A stretch of 35,212 bases of DNA from Clostridiaceae bacterium (GTDB lineage: Bacteria; Bacillota; Clostridia; Clostridiales; Clostridiaceae). The position numbers were made by a program, and so were the translations under genes. The notes beneath the pieces are model-generated. The model did not search any database, was not told the origin of the DNA, and worked only from the letters and a program-made list of their open reading frames with translations. The stretch spans positions 1 to 35,212 of the forward strand of contig JACMJL010000061.1 in assembly GCA_014380625.1 (NCBI GenBank), written 5' to 3'. Below are positions 8,868 to 16,165 of the stretch, in pieces (position 1 is the stretch's first letter; the number at the start of each line of letters is the position of its first letter).

Positions 8868-9932
8868 ATGATTTCAATTAGCTTATGTATGATAGTTAGG
8901 AATGAAGAAGAAATTCTTGCTAGATGTATAGATACGATAAAAGACATTGTAGATGAGATAATAATAGTAGATACTGGGTCTGAGGATAAGACTAAAGACA
9001 TCGCTTTCAGTTATTCTGACAAGGTATTCGACTTTAAATGGCTGAATGACTTTTCAATTGCTAGAAATTATTCCTTCTCAAAGGCTACAAAGGAATATGT
9101 AATGTGGTTGGATGCTGGTGACATATTACTTGAAAATGATAGGAACAAATTAATAAAATTAAAACAAGACATGAGCTCTGATGTTGATATTGTTATGATG
9201 GGTTATAATGAAGAATTTGATGAATTAGGGTATGTAACAAGATCTTGCTTTAGAGAACGCTTATTGAAGAGGATAAATAATTATATTTGGAAGGAGGAAG
9301 TTCACGAGTACATTGAACTTACAGGAAAAATAATTACTAGCGATGTTAGCATTACTCGTACGACAAACAGATCAAATAATAAAAGAAACTTAAAAATATA
9401 TAGGAAAATGCTATTAAGAGGTAAACGCATTTGTCCAAGAAGCCTTTATTATTATGCTAAAGAACTATGTAATGATAATAAATTTGATGAAGCTATAAAT
9501 TATTATAACAAGTTTTTACAAAGTAGTAATGACTGGATTGAAGATAAAATAAATGCATGTTATGAACTTGCCAAGTGTTATAAATATAGAAAAGATGAGA
9601 AAAATCAATTAGAGGTTTTAGTAGACAGTATTAAATATGATGCTCCAAGACCTGAAATATGTTGTGAACTAGGATATTTATATAAGGATAAGAAGGAATT
9701 TTATAAAGCGATTTTTTGGTTTGAATCAGCACTTAGAGTAAATAAGAGGGATAGAACTTGGTCGTATACCCTTAATGACTGCTGGGCATTTATACCATAT
9801 GTTGAACTATGTGTGTGTTATTATGAGACAGGGGATGTTTTAAGAGCAATAGAGTATAATGAGTTGGCAGGTCTCTATAAACCTGATGCCCCTGTGGTAC
9901 TTTATAATAAGAAATTTTTCTCAAGAATTTAG
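8868..9932 (+). CDS. Family 2 glycosyltransferase with C-terminal TPR-like region
   Basis: This 354-residue protein opens with the GT2 signature SLCMIVRNEEEILARCIDT. It continues with EIIIVDTGSEDKT (nucleotide-sugar binding) and MWLDAGD, where the family DxD metal motif would lie. Residues from about 195 to the end look like tetratricopeptide helices (FDEAINYYNKFLQSSN, EFYKAIFWFESALRVNK), a common pairing in clostridial and bacillar glycosyltransferases. The start is placed at ATG 8868 because GGAGGGG lies 7-13 bases upstream; the in-frame TTG at 8853 precedes that Shine-Dalgarno. It lies directly downstream of the collagen-like gene, so modification of that protein is the most economical hypothesis. 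The donor sugar is unknown. Confidence 0.88.
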   Translation: MISISLCMIVRNEEEILARCIDTIKDIVDEIIIVDTGSEDKTKDIAFSYSDKVFDFKWLNDFSIARNYSFSKATKEYVMWLDAGDILLENDRNKLIKLKQDMSSDVDIVMMGYNEEFDELGYVTRSCFRERLLKRINNYIWKEEVHEYIELTGKIITSDVSITRTTNRSNNKRNLKIYRKMLLRGKRICPRSLYYYAKELCNDNKFDEAINYYNKFLQSSNDWIEDKINACYELAKCYKYRKDEKNQLEVLVDSIKYDAPRPEICCELGYLYKDKKEFYKAIFWFESALRVNKRDRTWSYTLNDCWAFIPYVELCVCYYETGDVLRAIEYNELAGLYKPDAPVVLYNKKFFSRI

Positions 9933-9956
9933 GCAATAACATGTTTAAATATAAAC

Positions 9957-9998
9957 GAACAGCAGGGCATTTATATTACTCTAAGTACCCTACTGTTC
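9957..9998. terminator. Bidirectional terminator between convergent genes
   Basis: GAACAGCAGGG (9957-9967) pairs with CCCTACTGTTC (9988-9998) with one mismatch and a 20-base loop. A/T-rich flanks (TTTAAATATAAAC and AGTTATAAGTTTAAA) partly extend the stem. It separates the glycosyltransferase from the convergent aldo/keto reductase. Confidence 0.7.
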
Positions 9999-10008
9999 AG
10001 TTATAAGT

Positions 10009-11142
10009 TTAAATACTAGTAAGCTCCCTGTGAGCGTCCTTTAAGTGCTGAGTTATATTTAACACCTGAGGACAAATTTTTTCGCACTTTTTACATTCAA
10101 TGCAAGCAGACGCATTGTTTTCTTTTTTTATAGAATTAGTATAATGGGTAGAACAAGTATTTAAAGCGTTATACATATAAGCTTCATTGTAAATGGAAAA
10201 TATATTAGGTATATTTATTCCTTTAGGACAATCAACGCAATAGTTACAGCCTGTACACCCAACTTTAGTAAGTTCAGTATATTTTATTTTAACTTTATTG
10301 ATTAGTTCTTTTTCTTCCTTTGATAAGGAATTTGGTTTGATTGTGCCTGCTATATTAATATTTTCAGTTAATTGCTCCATTGAATTCATGCCACTTAAAA
10401 TTACTGTAACCTCAGGTTTATCCCAAAGCCAAGTTAGTGCCCATTCTGCAGGAGTACGTTTCTTTTCAGAAAGGTCCCATAACTCCTTTATAGGTTCTGG
10501 TGGTATGTTTGCTAATTTTCCACCAAGAAGAGGTTCCATAATTATTACAGCAAGGTCCTTGGCAGCTGCATAGTATAATCCTTCTAAACCTGCTTGATTG
10601 AATTCATCCATATAATTTAATTGTATTTGGCAAAATTCCCAATTGTAATCATCCACTATTGTTTTAAAAGTTTCAATATTATCATGGAAGGAAAAACCTA
10701 TATGCTTTATTTTACCATCCATTAGAGCCTTATCGATAAATTTATAAATACCCAGATCTTTAACCTTTTCAAAGGAACCCTTATTTAGGGCATGTATAAG
10801 ATAAAAGTCTATAAATTCAACTTGAAGTCTTTCTAATTGTTTGTCTAGAAGTTTCTCAAAATCTTCATATACATGTGCACTCCAGGTGGGTAGCTTATCG
10901 GCAATATAAACCTTTTCTCTATAGCCATCCTTAAGAGCCTTACCAAGTACTACTTCACTTTTTCCGTTATGATAAACATATGCGGTATCTAAATAGTTAA
11001 CACCATTATCTATAGCTGTTCTTAGTTGCTTTATAGCTTCTTCTTCATTTATATTTCCATCTGGTATACATGGAAATCTCATGCATCCAAAACCAAGTGT
11101 TGAAACTTCAATATTAGTTTTACCGAATTTTCTATACTGCAT
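10009..11142 (-). CDS. Aldo/keto reductase with C-terminal 4Fe-4S ferredoxin-like domain
   Basis: A 377-residue protein with the same architecture as the one at 362-1459 but clearly diverged from it. The barrel opens with FGKTNIEVSTLGFGCMRFP. Catalytic positions appear in YLDTAYVYHNGKSE (Asp, Tyr), IADKLPTW (Lys) and FYLIHAL (His). The tail has CTGCNYCVDCPKGINIP and CIECKKCEKICPQ, eight cysteines plus their prolines, enough for two 4Fe-4S clusters. The ATG has AAGGGGG upstream. It stands alone, convergent with the glycosyltransferase and divergent from the PH-domain gene. The substrate and electron partner are unknown. Confidence 0.9.
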   Translation of the reverse strand: MQYRKFGKTNIEVSTLGFGCMRFPCIPDGNINEEEAIKQLRTAIDNGVNYLDTAYVYHNGKSEVVLGKALKDGYREKVYIADKLPTWSAHVYEDFEKLLDKQLERLQVEFIDFYLIHALNKGSFEKVKDLGIYKFIDKALMDGKIKHIGFSFHDNIETFKTIVDDYNWEFCQIQLNYMDEFNQAGLEGLYYAAAKDLAVIIMEPLLGGKLANIPPEPIKELWDLSEKKRTPAEWALTWLWDKPEVTVILSGMNSMEQLTENINIAGTIKPNSLSKEEKELINKVKIKYTELTKVGCTGCNYCVDCPKGINIPNIFSIYNEAYMYNALNTCSTHYTNSIKKENNASACIECKKCEKICPQVLNITQHLKDAHRELTSI

Positions 11143-11290
11143 TAAAATGCCCCCTTATGGATTAATTTACATATTCACAATTGTAACACTCTATATACAA
11201 AATTAAAAGATATCATTAAAAAACTTTTAATTTGGAATGATATGAAGTAGAATAATATATAAGTAATACAAATAAATGGGGGGTAACGAT

Positions 11291-11665
11291 ATGGAATGGA
11301 AGGATAGAAAAAGATTTTTTGGTATGCCTTTATCATTTACTAAATACAGGCTTGAGGATAATAGGTTATTTGTTAGTAGAGGTTTTTTTACTACAGTGGA
11401 AGATGAATTAGTCATGTATAGGATTTTGGATGTAAGATTACAACGTACTTTTTGGGATAAAATTTTTGGCGTGGGAACAGTTATACTCTATACTGCTGAT
11501 GAGACAAATAAGGAACTGAAGTTAGAGCGAATAAAAACTTCCAAGGAAGTTAGAAATTTTATGAGCGAAATTGCAGAGGCTGAAAGAGCTAAGATAGGAA
11601 TCAAAGGTAGAGAACTTTATGGTGTGGCAGAGAATGTATTTGACGGTGGCCAAGACGGTAATTGA
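11291..11665 (+). CDS. Bacterial PH-domain protein
   Basis: This 124-residue protein contains a bacterial pleckstrin-homology domain of the YdbS/YdbT (bPH2, former DUF304) type. It shows FTKYRLEDNRLFVSRGFFTTVEDELVMYRILDV, then LQRTFWDKIFGVGTVILYTAD, the usual order of strands and the W..IFG.G...... core. The typical membrane helices of YdbT-like proteins are missing, so it is probably soluble or peripheral. The start is ATG 11291, with a GGGGGG Shine-Dalgarno seven bases upstream; the ATG at 11276 overlaps that site. The EamA transporter gene starts 16 bases after the stop, so the two are likely cotranscribed. The molecular role of this family is unknown. Confidence 0.8.
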   Translation: MEWKDRKRFFGMPLSFTKYRLEDNRLFVSRGFFTTVEDELVMYRILDVRLQRTFWDKIFGVGTVILYTADETNKELKLERIKTSKEVRNFMSEIAEAERAKIGIKGRELYGVAENVFDGGQDGN

Positions 11666-11681
11666 GAAAGGAACTTTTTTT

Positions 11682-12533
11682 GTGAAAGATATAGTCTTAC
11701 TTAAATTAAAATCAGAAAGGTCAAGAGCAATAATTTTCCTTATAATAACTGCAATCTTATGGAGTCTAGGTGGAGTTTTAATAAAATCTATAGAATGGAA
11801 TCCTGTTGCTATTGCTGGGATGCGAAGTATAATTGCAGCTATTGTATTATTGATAGTGATAAAGAAACCTAAGCTAACTTGGTCTTTTGCACAGATAGGC
11901 GCAGCAGTAGCCTACTCGGGAACAGTAATTTTATTTGTTATGGCAAATAAAATTACTACTGCTGCCAATGCAATTTTACTTCAATATACCGCTCCTATAT
12001 ATGTTGCACTTTTTGGAGCTTGGTTTTTAAAAGAAAAGGCAAAGTTCTTTGATTGGCTAATAATTTTTACGGTTTTTGGAGGAATGGCTTTATTTTTCTT
12101 AGATCATCTTAATGGGAATGGAGTTTTAGGAAACATTGTTGCAGTAGGAAGTGGAGTATGTTTTGGATTTTTCGCTATTTTTATGAGGATGCAAAAGGAT
12201 GGATCACCTATAGAATCAGTACTTTTAGGTAATATACTTACAGCGGTGATTGCTATTCCATTTATGTTTAAGTCACCACCTAATACACAGGGCTGGATTT
12301 ATTTATTGATAATGGGAGTGGTACAACTTGGAATTCCCTACATTTTATATTCAATGGCTATAAAACATGTAACAGCGCTAGAGGCTATTCTAATTCCTGT
12401 AATTGAGCCAATATTAAATCCTGTATGGGTATTTCTTATGATAGGAGAGACCCCAGGACCCTGGGCAATTTTGGGTGGAGCTATAGTGATTATTGCGGTT
12501 ACACTAAGATGCGGGTTAGCTACATTTAGATAA
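11682..12533 (+). CDS. EamA-family (DMT superfamily) transporter
   Basis: This 283-residue protein has about ten membrane helices arranged as two EamA repeats. Typical sequences are ITAILWSLGGVLIKS at the start, the NPVAIAGMRSIIAAIVLL second helix, and ITTAANAILLQYTAPIYVALFGAWFLKEK closing the first half. The second half has IKHVTALEAILIPVIEPILNPVWVFL, with the conserved EP..NP. Members export amino acids or other metabolites; the substrate is not predictable. I choose GTG 11682, preceded by GAAAGGA; the longer TTG/ATG options run into the upstream PH-domain gene. A strong hairpin follows at 12541. Confidence 0.88.
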   Translation: MKDIVLLKLKSERSRAIIFLIITAILWSLGGVLIKSIEWNPVAIAGMRSIIAAIVLLIVIKKPKLTWSFAQIGAAVAYSGTVILFVMANKITTAANAILLQYTAPIYVALFGAWFLKEKAKFFDWLIIFTVFGGMALFFLDHLNGNGVLGNIVAVGSGVCFGFFAIFMRMQKDGSPIESVLLGNILTAVIAIPFMFKSPPNTQGWIYLLIMGVVQLGIPYILYSMAIKHVTALEAILIPVIEPILNPVWVFLMIGETPGPWAILGGAIVIIAVTLRCGLATFR

Positions 12534-12540
12534 ATGAATA

Positions 12541-12587
12541 AAGAAGTTAAAATTTCAATTTATTTAAAATTGAAGTTTTAACTTCTT
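12541..12587. terminator. Strong hairpin terminator after EamA gene
   Basis: A 20-base arm (12541-12560) pairs with 12568-12587 with one G-U pair and a seven-base loop. The stem is A/T-rich and nearly symmetrical. It could also stop a minus-strand transcript arriving from the promoter at 12764-12792. No long T-run follows on either side. Confidence 0.75.
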
Positions 12588-12792
12588 ATATTATATTTAG
12601 GTATTAATTTAATCAAATTTTTTAATCACCTCATTTAGTAAAATTTTTTTTCAAATGCGTATTCTAATTAATATTCTGGTGGTCTCACCTCTTTCTTTAA
12701 GTTTATAGAAAGTTAAAGATACATTGGAATCGCCTCTTTCGTATGTATTTATTTGATAAGTTAATAATACAATATTCTGAATATTTTGTCAA
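12588..12792 (-). ncRNA. Candidate minus-strand untranslated RNA (no long ORF)
   Basis: The 344-base gap between the EamA gene and the next gene holds no credible coding sequence on either strand. On the minus strand it has a near-consensus promoter (see next entry). About 180 bases of possible transcript run from there to the hairpin at 12541-12587. The transcript would contain three Shine-Dalgarno-like runs (GAGGCGATT, GAGGTGAG, GAGGTGATT). The first precedes a three-codon ATG reading frame and the third a TTG frame of about 12 codons. It could be a small RNA, a short-peptide transcript, or the remains of a lost gene. This is inference only. Confidence 0.35.
12764..12792 (-). promoter_or_regulatory. 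Near-consensus SigA promoter with palindromic operator in the spacer
   Basis: Read on the minus strand, TTGACA (12792-12787) and TATTAT (12769-12764) are separated by exactly 17 bases. The spacer contains a perfect 15-base palindrome, AATATTC-T-GAATATT (12771-12785), which is where a repressor would block RNA polymerase. No gene of normal size follows. Confidence 0.65.
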
Positions 12793-12877
12793 TAGCTATA
12801 TTAGTTTTATTTAATATAATTTTCAGATATTGGTTTTTCTTTAAATGTGATAATATAAATAAGAAAGAGGTGAGCTT

Positions 12878-13192
12878 GTGCTTAAAATAGAAGATATAAT
12901 TTCTGGAGATTTTTCAGCATATCCCAAAGAAACACAAGAATTAATGACAAAATACACAGAGATACTTAGGGAGAATATAAAGGCTGAATTAATTAATGAC
13001 AGAGCAGTTAGAATGCTAAAGGATATAGATAAGGGTAATGAGATCTTTATAAATCTTTTAACCGAGTTATTAGAGAATGGAAGCAAGGGATTTAATAAGA
13101 TGTCTACTCAGGCACTATTAAATATATATTTAGAGAGTAAAGGTCACGAAGATTTTATTAAACTTTTAGAAAAGGTAAATGAGGAAGTATAA
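12878..13192 (+). CDS. Unrecognised small helical protein
   Basis: I do not recognise this 104-residue protein. It is acidic to neutral, predicted to be almost all alpha-helical (KETQELMTKYTEILRENIKAELIN, NEIFINLLTELLENG) and lacks cysteine, a signal peptide or membrane segments. The GTG start is supported by AAAGAGGTGAG about five bases upstream. It ends one base before the stop of the convergent CorA gene, so the two 3' ends touch. A possible -10 is TAATAT near 12851. Confidence 0.65.
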   Translation: MLKIEDIISGDFSAYPKETQELMTKYTEILRENIKAELINDRAVRMLKDIDKGNEIFINLLTELLENGSKGFNKMSTQALLNIYLESKGHEDFIKLLEKVNEEV

Positions 13193-13193
13193 C

Positions 13194-14144
13194 TTACTTC
13201 CTTTTTCTAAAGAATATTATTATTATTTGGCAAATGGTAATAAATAGCATTCCAAATATCACTATGAAATATCCATATTTGTAGTGTAATTCAGGCATAT
13301 TATCAAAGTTCATACCATATAATCCAGTTATTATAGTCAATGGCATCATAATTGTAGTAATAATAGTTAGAAATTTCATTACCTTATTCATAGAATTTGA
13401 AAGTTGTGAAGAATATAGTTCTAGGCAGGAGGTAATCATTTCTTGTTCTGATTCTATAAAATCATATATTCTTAAAATATGGTCATATAAATCTGAATAA
13501 TATATTCTGTTAGCTTCACTTATTATATCATCATGTCTTAATAGGGTATTTAATAATTCTCTAATTGGGGATACTACTCGTCTTAATTTCATAACAGACT
13601 TTTTTGTACTCATTATTTCGGTTACTGTATTTTGTACTGGATTATTCATTGCTTTTTCTTCAAGAAGATCTATTTGATTTTCAAGCTTATCTGTAAGAAT
13701 AAAATATTGGTCAACAATTTCATCAAGAATACGATACATTATAAAATCAGTTCCACTAGAAAAAATATTTGATTCATTCTTTAGTTCATTAAATAATCTT
13801 TTGATTATTTTATTTTCGTTATGATGAATAGTTATAACGAATTTTTCATTTATAAATATGTGTATGTTTTTATAATTGAAAACTCCCTTTGTCACATCTC
13901 CACTAGAGGTAACTGTTATGAATTTATAATCAATATAATCATGTATTTTAGATCTTTTAACTTTTTCCGTGCAACTTTCAATTGCAATAGGGTGAAATCG
14001 AAAATGTTCCTTTAGGATTTCAAAATCCTTTTCCTTTGGCATATTTATATCAATCCAATAAGGGCCCTCAATACTTTTATTTTCCAACAAAGCTTGTTCT
14101 AAACTTTCATATTCATTTAACTTCTTTTTTATCACAGAAATCAA
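13194..14144 (-). CDS. corA: CorA-family magnesium/divalent cation transporter
   Basis: This protein of about 316 residues has the CorA layout: a long cytoplasmic N-terminal domain, a long stalk helix (about 150-245), then two membrane helices at the C-terminus. The signature motif YGMNF stands between them (TIITGLYGMNFDNMPE), and the protein ends in a basic tail, FFRKRK. CorA forms pentamers that carry Mg2+ or, in some members, Co2+ or Zn2+. I prefer TTG 14144 as start: the Shine-Dalgarno AGAGGTGAT overlaps the GTG at 14153 and lies 9 bases before the TTG. No Mg2+-sensing leader is evident in the short upstream region. Confidence 0.92.
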   Translation of the reverse strand: MISVIKKKLNEYESLEQALLENKSIEGPYWIDINMPKEKDFEILKEHFRFHPIAIESCTEKVKRSKIHDYIDYKFITVTSSGDVTKGVFNYKNIHIFINEKFVITIHHNENKIIKRLFNELKNESNIFSSGTDFIMYRILDEIVDQYFILTDKLENQIDLLEEKAMNNPVQNTVTEIMSTKKSVMKLRRVVSPIRELLNTLLRHDDIISEANRIYYSDLYDHILRIYDFIESEQEMITSCLELYSSQLSNSMNKVMKFLTIITTIMMPLTIITGLYGMNFDNMPELHYKYGYFIVIFGMLFITICQIIIIFFRKRK

Positions 14145-14267
14145 CTTTATCACCTCTTGTATTAAAATTTTACAATTACATATTTATTATACCTCTTTAA
14201 AACTGGAGAAAATAGAGATATAATCAAAATTACAAATGAGAAAAATAATTTAGAGAGGACTGATGAA

Positions 14268-14444
14268 ATGGAAGAACAATACTATTGTCCTGATTGTGGT
14301 AATAAATTAGAAGTATTAGCTGGCTGTGGGTCAGTAAGTTATTTTTGTAATACATGTAAGCTGATTATTTCGAGAAAAAGGATTATGACAGAAGCGCAAT
14401 TAACTGAAAAAATCTCAAAAATGGTTATTGAAGAGTTGAAGTAA
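14268..14444 (+). CDS. Small zinc-ribbon protein (58 residues)
   Basis: The reading frame encodes MEEQYYCPDCGNKLEVL, then GCGSVSYFCNTCKLIISRKR and a helical tail ending MVIEELK. Two CxxC pairs (YYCPDCG and YFCNTCK) about 20 residues apart form a classic zinc ribbon. The start is ATG 14268 with AGAGAGGA eight bases upstream. Proteins of this kind appear across Clostridium as short zinc-ribbon proteins; many bind nucleic acid or partner proteins, but no function is known here. It lies alone between corA (divergent) and the permease gene. Confidence 0.75.
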   Translation: MEEQYYCPDCGNKLEVLAGCGSVSYFCNTCKLIISRKRIMTEAQLTEKISKMVIEELK

Positions 14445-14538
14445 GAAAATCTCTAAGACAAATATTATAAATAAATTTTAATTAATTAGGATACTATAAA
14501 TAGGTATTCTAATTTTTTTGTGGGGAGTTTGAATTTAT

Positions 14539-15912
14539 ATGGTAGATTTAGGAGTAATTCATTATGCTTACTTAATTATAGTGTTTTTAATAATTGCAAT
14601 TATATGCTTTAAAAAAGATATTGTTTTACCCTGTATAATAGGCATAGCGATTATAGGATACATATATAGTGGAAATATGCTGAAAACACTTCAAATTATT
14701 TTTATGGCAATATTGGTTTCAGGAATGCAATTTATAGAAATAATAATTATAATTGCTTTGGTTTATGCTATGTCAAAGGCATTAAGAGAGGTAGGCGTGG
14801 ATGAAATGATGCTTAGACCTATAAGCAAACTTATAAAGAGTAAAAACATGGCCTTTTTTATCTTAGGTTTTACTATGTTGATTTTTTCTTGGTTTATATG
14901 GCCTTCACCAGCGGTTGTATTTGTGGGGGCGATAATGCTTCCAATAGCTATTAAAGCAGGACTACCACGTATTTGGGCAGCGGTTTCTATGAGTATATTC
15001 GGACCAGGTATAGCATTATCTAGTGACTACTTTATTCAAGCTGCACCCTCAATAACATCAAAAACAGCGGGTATTAACAATTCTCTTAATTTAATTAAGG
15101 CTAGTTTTCCATTATGGATGGCAATGAGTTGTACTACTGTATTAATTGCATTTATAATTATGAAAAAAGACCTTAGAAAGGGTTTTAAGGATAATGAAAA
15201 GCAATATATAGAACCTGTTATAATTGATAAAGGTATTCCTAAAAATGGGAGGGTTATCTCTATTGTTGTGCCTATAATATTTATAGCAGACATAATATTT
15301 ATTTATATCTACAAAATTAAAGGAACTGATGCTTCTGCGTTAATTGGTGGAACAGCAATTATGACAATGATAATATCTAATATAATGATTTATGGGCTTA
15401 AAGATGCTTTAGAGAAATCTTCAGGCCTTATAAGAGATGGGTTCATGTTTAGTATTAAAGTTTTTTCACCCGTAATAATAATAGGAGCTTTCTTTTTTTT
15501 AGGAAGCAAAGAAACTGCAAGTTCAATACTGGGAACAGAAACAAATGGATTGCTCACTGAAGTGGGTATGTATCTTGCATATAGATTTCCTTTGTCAAAA
15601 GTATCTGTTGTCTTAATTCATAGTTTAATAAGTGGAATGCTTGGGGTAGGAGGCTCAGGATTCTCAGGGCTACCACTTATAGGAACACTTTCTCAGGTTT
15701 TTTCATCAACACTGCCAATAAAGAAGGAAGGACTTGCAGCGCTAGGACAGATAATTACAATTTGGGTTGGAGGGGGCACTATTGTTCCTTGGAGTGTTAT
15801 TTCAGTTGCAGCAATATGCGAGGTTGAACCCCTTGAATTAGTTAGTAAAAATATTATTCCCGTATTGGGAGGTTTCTTAGTAATGATAATAACAGCAATA
15901 TTTATTTTGTAA
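14539..15912 (+). CDS. Polytopic permease, ion-transporter-like, substrate unknown
   Basis: This 457-residue protein has roughly 11-12 membrane helices. It shows two broadly similar halves, each with a re-entrant-looking glycine and proline-rich segment: WPSPAVVFVGAIMLPIAI in the first, and GMLGVGGSGFSGLPLIGTLS and WVGGGTIVPWSV in the second. This resembles the layout of the ion transporter superfamily (GntP, citrate, dicarboxylate and NhaC/NhaD-type carriers), but I cannot assign a family with confidence. The start is ATG with GGGGAG 11 bases upstream. It is a single-gene unit. It may carry an organic acid or act as a Na+/H+ antiporter; both are inference. Confidence 0.6.
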   Translation: MVDLGVIHYAYLIIVFLIIAIICFKKDIVLPCIIGIAIIGYIYSGNMLKTLQIIFMAILVSGMQFIEIIIIIALVYAMSKALREVGVDEMMLRPISKLIKSKNMAFFILGFTMLIFSWFIWPSPAVVFVGAIMLPIAIKAGLPRIWAAVSMSIFGPGIALSSDYFIQAAPSITSKTAGINNSLNLIKASFPLWMAMSCTTVLIAFIIMKKDLRKGFKDNEKQYIEPVIIDKGIPKNGRVISIVVPIIFIADIIFIYIYKIKGTDASALIGGTAIMTMIISNIMIYGLKDALEKSSGLIRDGFMFSIKVFSPVIIIGAFFFLGSKETASSILGTETNGLLTEVGMYLAYRFPLSKVSVVLIHSLISGMLGVGGSGFSGLPLIGTLSQVFSSTLPIKKEGLAALGQIITIWVGGGTIVPWSVISVAAICEVEPLELVSKNIIPVLGGFLVMIITAIFIL

Positions 15913-15981
15913 AGTAGTAATTTTCAGTATAACTATTTATCAAGTGAATACATTATTACATATTTTAATATTAAATTGCTA

Positions 15982-16010
15982 TTTACTATGTAGTAATTTA
16001 TTGGTAAAAT
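15982..16010 (+). promoter_or_regulatory. Candidate promoter of the EAL-domain gene with overlapping palindrome
   Basis: TTTACT (15982-15987), a 17-base spacer and TAAAAT (16005-16010), with TGG just before it as an extended -10. A palindrome, TTACTA-TG-TAGTAA (15983-15996), overlaps the -35 and spacer and could be an operator. Start of transcription would be near 16017, giving a leader of about 150 bases. Confidence 0.45.
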
Positions 16011-16040
16011 GGTTTTATCGAAATTTCAAGACTGCCAATT

Positions 16041-16165
16041 CTCTAGGGGGTATTCCTTAGGTTTAGGTTGGGTAGGAAACCCAGCTAAAGTCCTCATGTT
16101 CAACTTTAGTTGGACGAGTTCACAGCACTTTAAAATTAAATACGATAAGGAAGGGTGAATTAGTT
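16041..16165 (+). promoter_or_regulatory. Structured 5' leader with potential anti-Shine-Dalgarno
   Basis: Hairpin A: TTTAG (16062-16066) and TGGGT (16069-16073) pair with ACCCA (16079-16083) and CTAAA (16085-16089). Hairpin B: GTTCAAC pairs with GTTGGAC around TTTA, and CTC/GAG extend it with a two-base bulge (about 16092-16117). TTCCTTA (16053-16059) is an exact complement of TAAGGAA (16146-16152), the ribosome binding region of the EAL gene. The RNA could therefore switch between hiding and exposing the start. It does not match the c-di-GMP-I or c-di-GMP-II riboswitch consensus as I know them, nor other classes I could recall. Confidence 0.5.

Noticed and set aside
362-11142. The two ferredoxin-tailed aldo/keto reductases as a recent tandem duplication
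   Set aside because: They share architecture but differ throughout in sequence and length, and are 9 kb apart on opposite strands; they look like old paralogues.
12588-12760. Short minus-strand frames (3 and about 12 codons) as genes or an Erm-type leader peptide
   Set aside because: They have no family or composition support and no resistance gene follows; they are mentioned only as part of a possible transcript.
16041-16140. Leader identified as a c-di-GMP-I or c-di-GMP-II riboswitch
   Set aside because: It was tempting because of the EAL gene, but the GEMM-I core motifs and the GEMM-II UUAGUAGUGCAACCGACC-like segment are absent; I therefore call it an unassigned leader.
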